Source: Gammaproteobacteria bacterium
Lineage (GTDB): Bacteria; Pseudomonadota; Gammaproteobacteria; UBA6429; Thiohalophilaceae
DNA length: 7,421 bases
Direction of reading: 5' to 3'
Assembly (NCBI GenBank): GCA_013152045.1
Contig: JAADGZ010000095.1
Span: 1 to 7,421 of the forward strand
The translations under genes were made by a program, and so were the position numbers. Positions 6,099-7,421 of the stretch are shown here, one piece after another. Under the pieces are notes generated by a model. That model saw only the letters and a program-made list of their open reading frames with translations. It did not search any database and was not told the DNA's origin. Position 1 is the stretch's first letter. Each line of letters opens with the position of its first letter.

Positions 6099-6389
6099 TT
6101 ATAAGTATTTGGCTGATTTATCGTACATATCAGCTTCTTGTTGATTGGGTTCAAATGCACTTTTTAGAACTGCATTGCCATCTTTAACCATAAATATCAA
6201 CTTAAGTGCGCGGCAATGGTTTGTTTCCGATATTAACCACCAGGTTGGTGGATTGGTCTGGTGGTCTTCCCTCGTATCCCTTAGCGCCACTCTATCACGA
6301 TTATGAAAACACTCAGCTACCTCTTTCTCAGTAACCTTGTGCTTTGATAATAGTTTGTCGCGAGTTTTCTTAGATATGCTGATACCCAC
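6099..6389 (-). CDS. BrnT-like toxin (also annotated ADP-ribosyl-(dinitrogen reductase) hydrolase-like)
   Basis: A 96-residue protein beginning ISKKTRDKLLSKHKVTEKEV and containing DTREDHQTNPPTWWLISET, LKLIFMV and AFEPNQQE. This matches a widespread group of small proteins that annotation pipelines call ADP-ribosyl-(dinitrogen reductase) hydrolase but that sit beside BrnA/CopG-like antitoxins and have a BrnT/RelE-like layout. BrnT is a ribonuclease that blocks translation. I infer a toxin from size, motif and the adjacent antitoxin, not from identified catalytic residues. The only plausible start is GTG at 6387-6389: an in-frame stop lies 9 bases before it, and MGISISKK fits the family N-terminus. 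No good Shine-Dalgarno is seen, so the toxin may be translated weakly relative to its antitoxin. Confidence 0.75.
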   Translation of the reverse strand: MGISISKKTRDKLLSKHKVTEKEVAECFHNRDRVALRDTREDHQTNPPTWWLISETNHCRALKLIFMVKDGNAVLKSAFEPNQQEADMYDKSAKYL

Positions 6390-6397
6390 AAGGTGAT

Positions 6398-6440
6398 TCT
6401 ATTACATAACTTAAATAATGTATATACATAATGTATACAA
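6398..6440 (-). promoter_or_regulatory. Toxin-antitoxin promoter with palindromic operator
   Basis: Just upstream of the toxin start lie a perfect 12-base palindrome ATGTATATACAT (6418-6429) and a second one, TGTATACA (6432-6439), centred about 12 bases away, roughly one helical turn. On the minus strand TTGTAT (6435-6440) and TATTTA (6412-6417) could be -35 and -10 boxes with 17-base spacing, so the palindromes would lie between and over them. This is the expected layout for autoregulation by a ribbon-helix-helix antitoxin. The promoter boxes are only moderate matches. Confidence 0.45.
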
Positions 6441-6493
6441 GTATATGACGTAGGATTTGGCATAAAGTTTCGTGGTTTGCGGCGTTTTGTTGC

Positions 6494-6535
6494 GATTTGT
6501 TCAAATTTGGCAATGTTACCGATTTTGAACAAATC
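6494..6535. repeat. Long perfect inverted repeat upstream of the toxin-antitoxin operon
   Basis: GATTTGTTCAAA (6494-6505) and TTTGAACAAATC (6524-6535) are perfect 12-base inverted repeats around an 18-base centre that can itself pair partly (TTGG with CCGA). No T-run follows on either strand, so it does not look like a terminator for the gene ending at 6621. It could be an operator for a dimeric regulator or a cruciform. The rest of 6441-6620 holds no gene I can support. Confidence 0.5.
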
Positions 6536-6620
6536 ATACTTACCTCAGCTTTTACAACACCAACCGCGTCGGCTATCTCCTGCTGCAGTGACTAACCAGT
6601 CAGAGCCTCCACTCTTTATC

Positions 6621-7097
6621 CTACTCCTGAGCAAGTTTTGCAAGATACTCGTCAGCTTTTCGCCTGCATATATCCCCTATTTTTATTGCAAGCTGTTGTT
6701 CCTCATCAGTGACCTTTATTTTTTTAACTCCAAAATAACCATTAGTCACTGCCGTGTACACGGGCTTTTTGCCTAAGTTATTCTCCGCAGGCTCATAGCG
6801 AGTTCTTTTCCATGCGTTGACTGCGATTTCGTCGAGTGCATGGTCTGGAAACGCCCCAACAACCTTGTGAGCGCTGGTCTTTCCGTCAGACGTTATTACC
6901 ATAGCAACCGCAACACAACCCCCTTTACTTTTCTGGGCTTGTTCAAATCTCGGTTTGCCGCGCCGTTTGACAATCCAATAATTATCTAGATCACTATAGG
7001 CTACAACTTCAATCATTTCATTGGCATCAGAATATGAATGATCTGAGAAGATTACGAGCATAAACAAAATTATGAAAGTAAATATTCGTGATTTCAT
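6621..7097 (-). CDS. Secreted protein with TonB C-terminal-like domain
   Basis: A 158-residue protein with a clear signal peptide (KSRIFTFIILFMLVIFSD), probably cut after A25 in SYSDA. Residues about 60-122 (GCVAVAMVITSDGKTSAHKV, then FPDHALDEIAVNAWKRTRYE and NNLGKKPVYTAVTNGYF) follow the pattern of the TonB C-terminal fold: a strand with 'DGk', a helix rich in Ala, then 'ryePa' and a final strand. True TonB proteins are anchored in the inner membrane with a long Pro-rich spacer and energise outer-membrane receptors; this one lacks the spacer and seems to be a free periplasmic domain. Two cysteines, C61 and C144, remain after export and could form a disulphide. A charged helical tail follows (EEQQLAIKIGDICRRKADEY). 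The start ATG 7095-7097 has a weak upstream purine run. No transport genes adjoin it, so the role is open. It lies in the AT-rich part of the window. Confidence 0.7.
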   Translation of the reverse strand: MKSRIFTFIILFMLVIFSDHSYSDANEMIEVVAYSDLDNYWIVKRRGKPRFEQAQKSKGGCVAVAMVITSDGKTSAHKVVGAFPDHALDEIAVNAWKRTRYEPAENNLGKKPVYTAVTNGYFGVKKIKVTDEEQQLAIKIGDICRRKADEYLAKLAQE

Positions 7098-7139
7098 AAT
7101 TAACTTATTTCCGGCTCGGATTTTAATCCTGAAATACTA

Positions 7140-7167
7140 TGTTTGGGTCAGGATACTGACCCAAACA
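7140..7167. repeat. REP-like perfect palindrome 1
   Basis: TGTTTGGGTCA (7140-7150) and TGACCCAAACA (7157-7167) form a perfect 11-base stem with loop GGATAC. It lies between the TonB-domain gene and the next palindrome. The segment GGGTCAGGATAC (7145-7156) matches GGGGCCGGATAC (7195-7206) at 10 of 12 positions. No T-run follows, so it is more REP-like than a terminator. Confidence 0.6.
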
Positions 7168-7194
7168 CTTTCAACAGCATTAAACAAGATATAT

Positions 7195-7248
7195 GGGGCC
7201 GGATACAATATTTTCATGAGTAAAAGGAGAGAAAATGTATCCGGCCCC
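7195..7248. repeat. REP-like palindrome 2 with 28-base loop
   Basis: GGGGCCGGATACA (7195-7207) and TGTATCCGGCCCC (7236-7248) are a perfect 13-base inverted repeat. TTTT (7249-7252) follows on the plus strand, so it could double as a terminator, but the 28-base loop is large for that. The loop and right arm contain GTAAAAGGAGAGAAAATG (7220-7237), an exact copy of the brnA-like ribosome binding site and start codon in opposite orientation. The possible micro-ORF from ATG 7235 stops after 11 codons. Confidence 0.6.
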
Positions 7249-7294
7249 TTTTAACTCAATTAACATATAATTTGAAAAGGAATACGCACCTTAT

Positions 7295-7372
7295 GATGCT
7301 GCTGCCACTGCGATGTTTGAAGCGGCGGTGGAGCAGGGGCATCGGGCCGTGCTTGATCTGAACGAGGTTTAG
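7295..7372 (+). pseudogene. Second copy of the oxidoreductase C-terminus, truncated
   Basis: DAAATAMFEAAVEQGHRAVL then DLNEV-stop is encoded at 7295-7372, 25 codons that repeat the end of the fragment at 461-709. Over 26 codons including the stop, nine bases differ, seven of them at third positions. Similarity stops abruptly at 7295: upstream codons back to a TAA at 7268-7270 do not resemble the family's FGRIAIANS segment. It is therefore a truncated 3' end, lacking nearly all of the enzyme. Confidence 0.65.
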
Positions 7373-7410
7373 ACCTGGTTGGTTACGCCGGGCTGGATGA
7401 TCAGGCTGGC

Positions 7411-7421
7411 TTAGCCTGCGG
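7411..7421 (-). CDS. 3' end of a convergent gene, running off the window
   Basis: On the minus strand TAA at 7411-7413 is preceded by codons for P-A-G, matching the P-A-D-stop of the remnant ending at 727. The corresponding plus-strand bases CTTAG-CTGCGG are shared by both copies. Only three codons are visible, so identity as a gene end rests on the parallel with the left copy. Confidence 0.3.

Noticed and set aside
6370..6537. A 55-codon minus-strand frame with GAGG upstream of its ATG
   Set aside because: It spans the promoter and palindromes of the toxin gene and overlaps its start; the sequence is low-complexity in its second half (LVYIMYIHYLSYV), so I take it as chance.
7072..7254. A 60-codon plus-strand frame ending in the palindrome at 7195-7248
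   Set aside because: It begins inside the signal-peptide region of the opposite-strand gene and crosses both palindromes without any protein-like features.
1..7421. CRISPR array, tRNA or rRNA genes
   Set aside because: I saw no regularly spaced direct repeats and no tRNA cloverleaf or rRNA-like sequence on either strand.

Overview
The window looks like a stretch of a gammaproteobacterial chromosome carrying an accessory insert. The best lineage marker is a complete 88-residue DksA/TraR-type zinc-finger protein (84-350) that closely resembles E. coli YbiI, including its C-terminal NRRGSKDSQLR tail. The genus cannot be fixed from sequence alone.

Left end (1-1221): the last 20 residues of a PIN-domain (VapC-type) toxin, the YbiI-like gene, then gene debris. 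The debris is an 82-residue C-terminal piece of an FAD-dependent oxidoreductase of the spermidine-dehydrogenase-like type, and facing it a 59-residue minus-strand reading frame that looks like the C-terminus of a neighbouring gene. A palindromic element and about 220 bases without a recognisable gene follow.

Middle (1222-4532), moderate GC: a probable two-gene operon of a NeuD/PglD-type left-handed beta-helix acyltransferase (1240-1875) and, 12 bases later, a protein with N-terminal TPR repeats and a C-terminal Fic domain (1888-3306). The Fic motif is divergent (HAFEDANGR). A ketopantoate-reductase (PanE/ApbA) family oxidoreductase (3459-4460) follows behind its own likely promoter.

Right part (about 4660-7290), visibly AT-richer: a weak ORF, an unrecognised multi-pass membrane protein, a BrnT/BrnA-like toxin-antitoxin pair with a palindromic promoter region, and a secreted protein with a TonB-C-terminal-like domain. 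The gaps hold several hairpins, and 7140-7248 holds two REP-like palindromes.

At the extreme right (7295-7421) the same oxidoreductase 3' end and the same convergent gene end seen at 638-738 reappear, about 88% identical over the last 26 codons. The acquired-looking 6.5 kb therefore lies between two diverged copies of one gene junction. The most unusual signals are this flanking duplication, the divergent TPR-Fic protein paired with a sugar acyltransferase, and an exact 18-base match between the brnA-like ribosome binding site and the loop of a palindrome at 7195-7248, which on the minus strand would be an antisense sequence.
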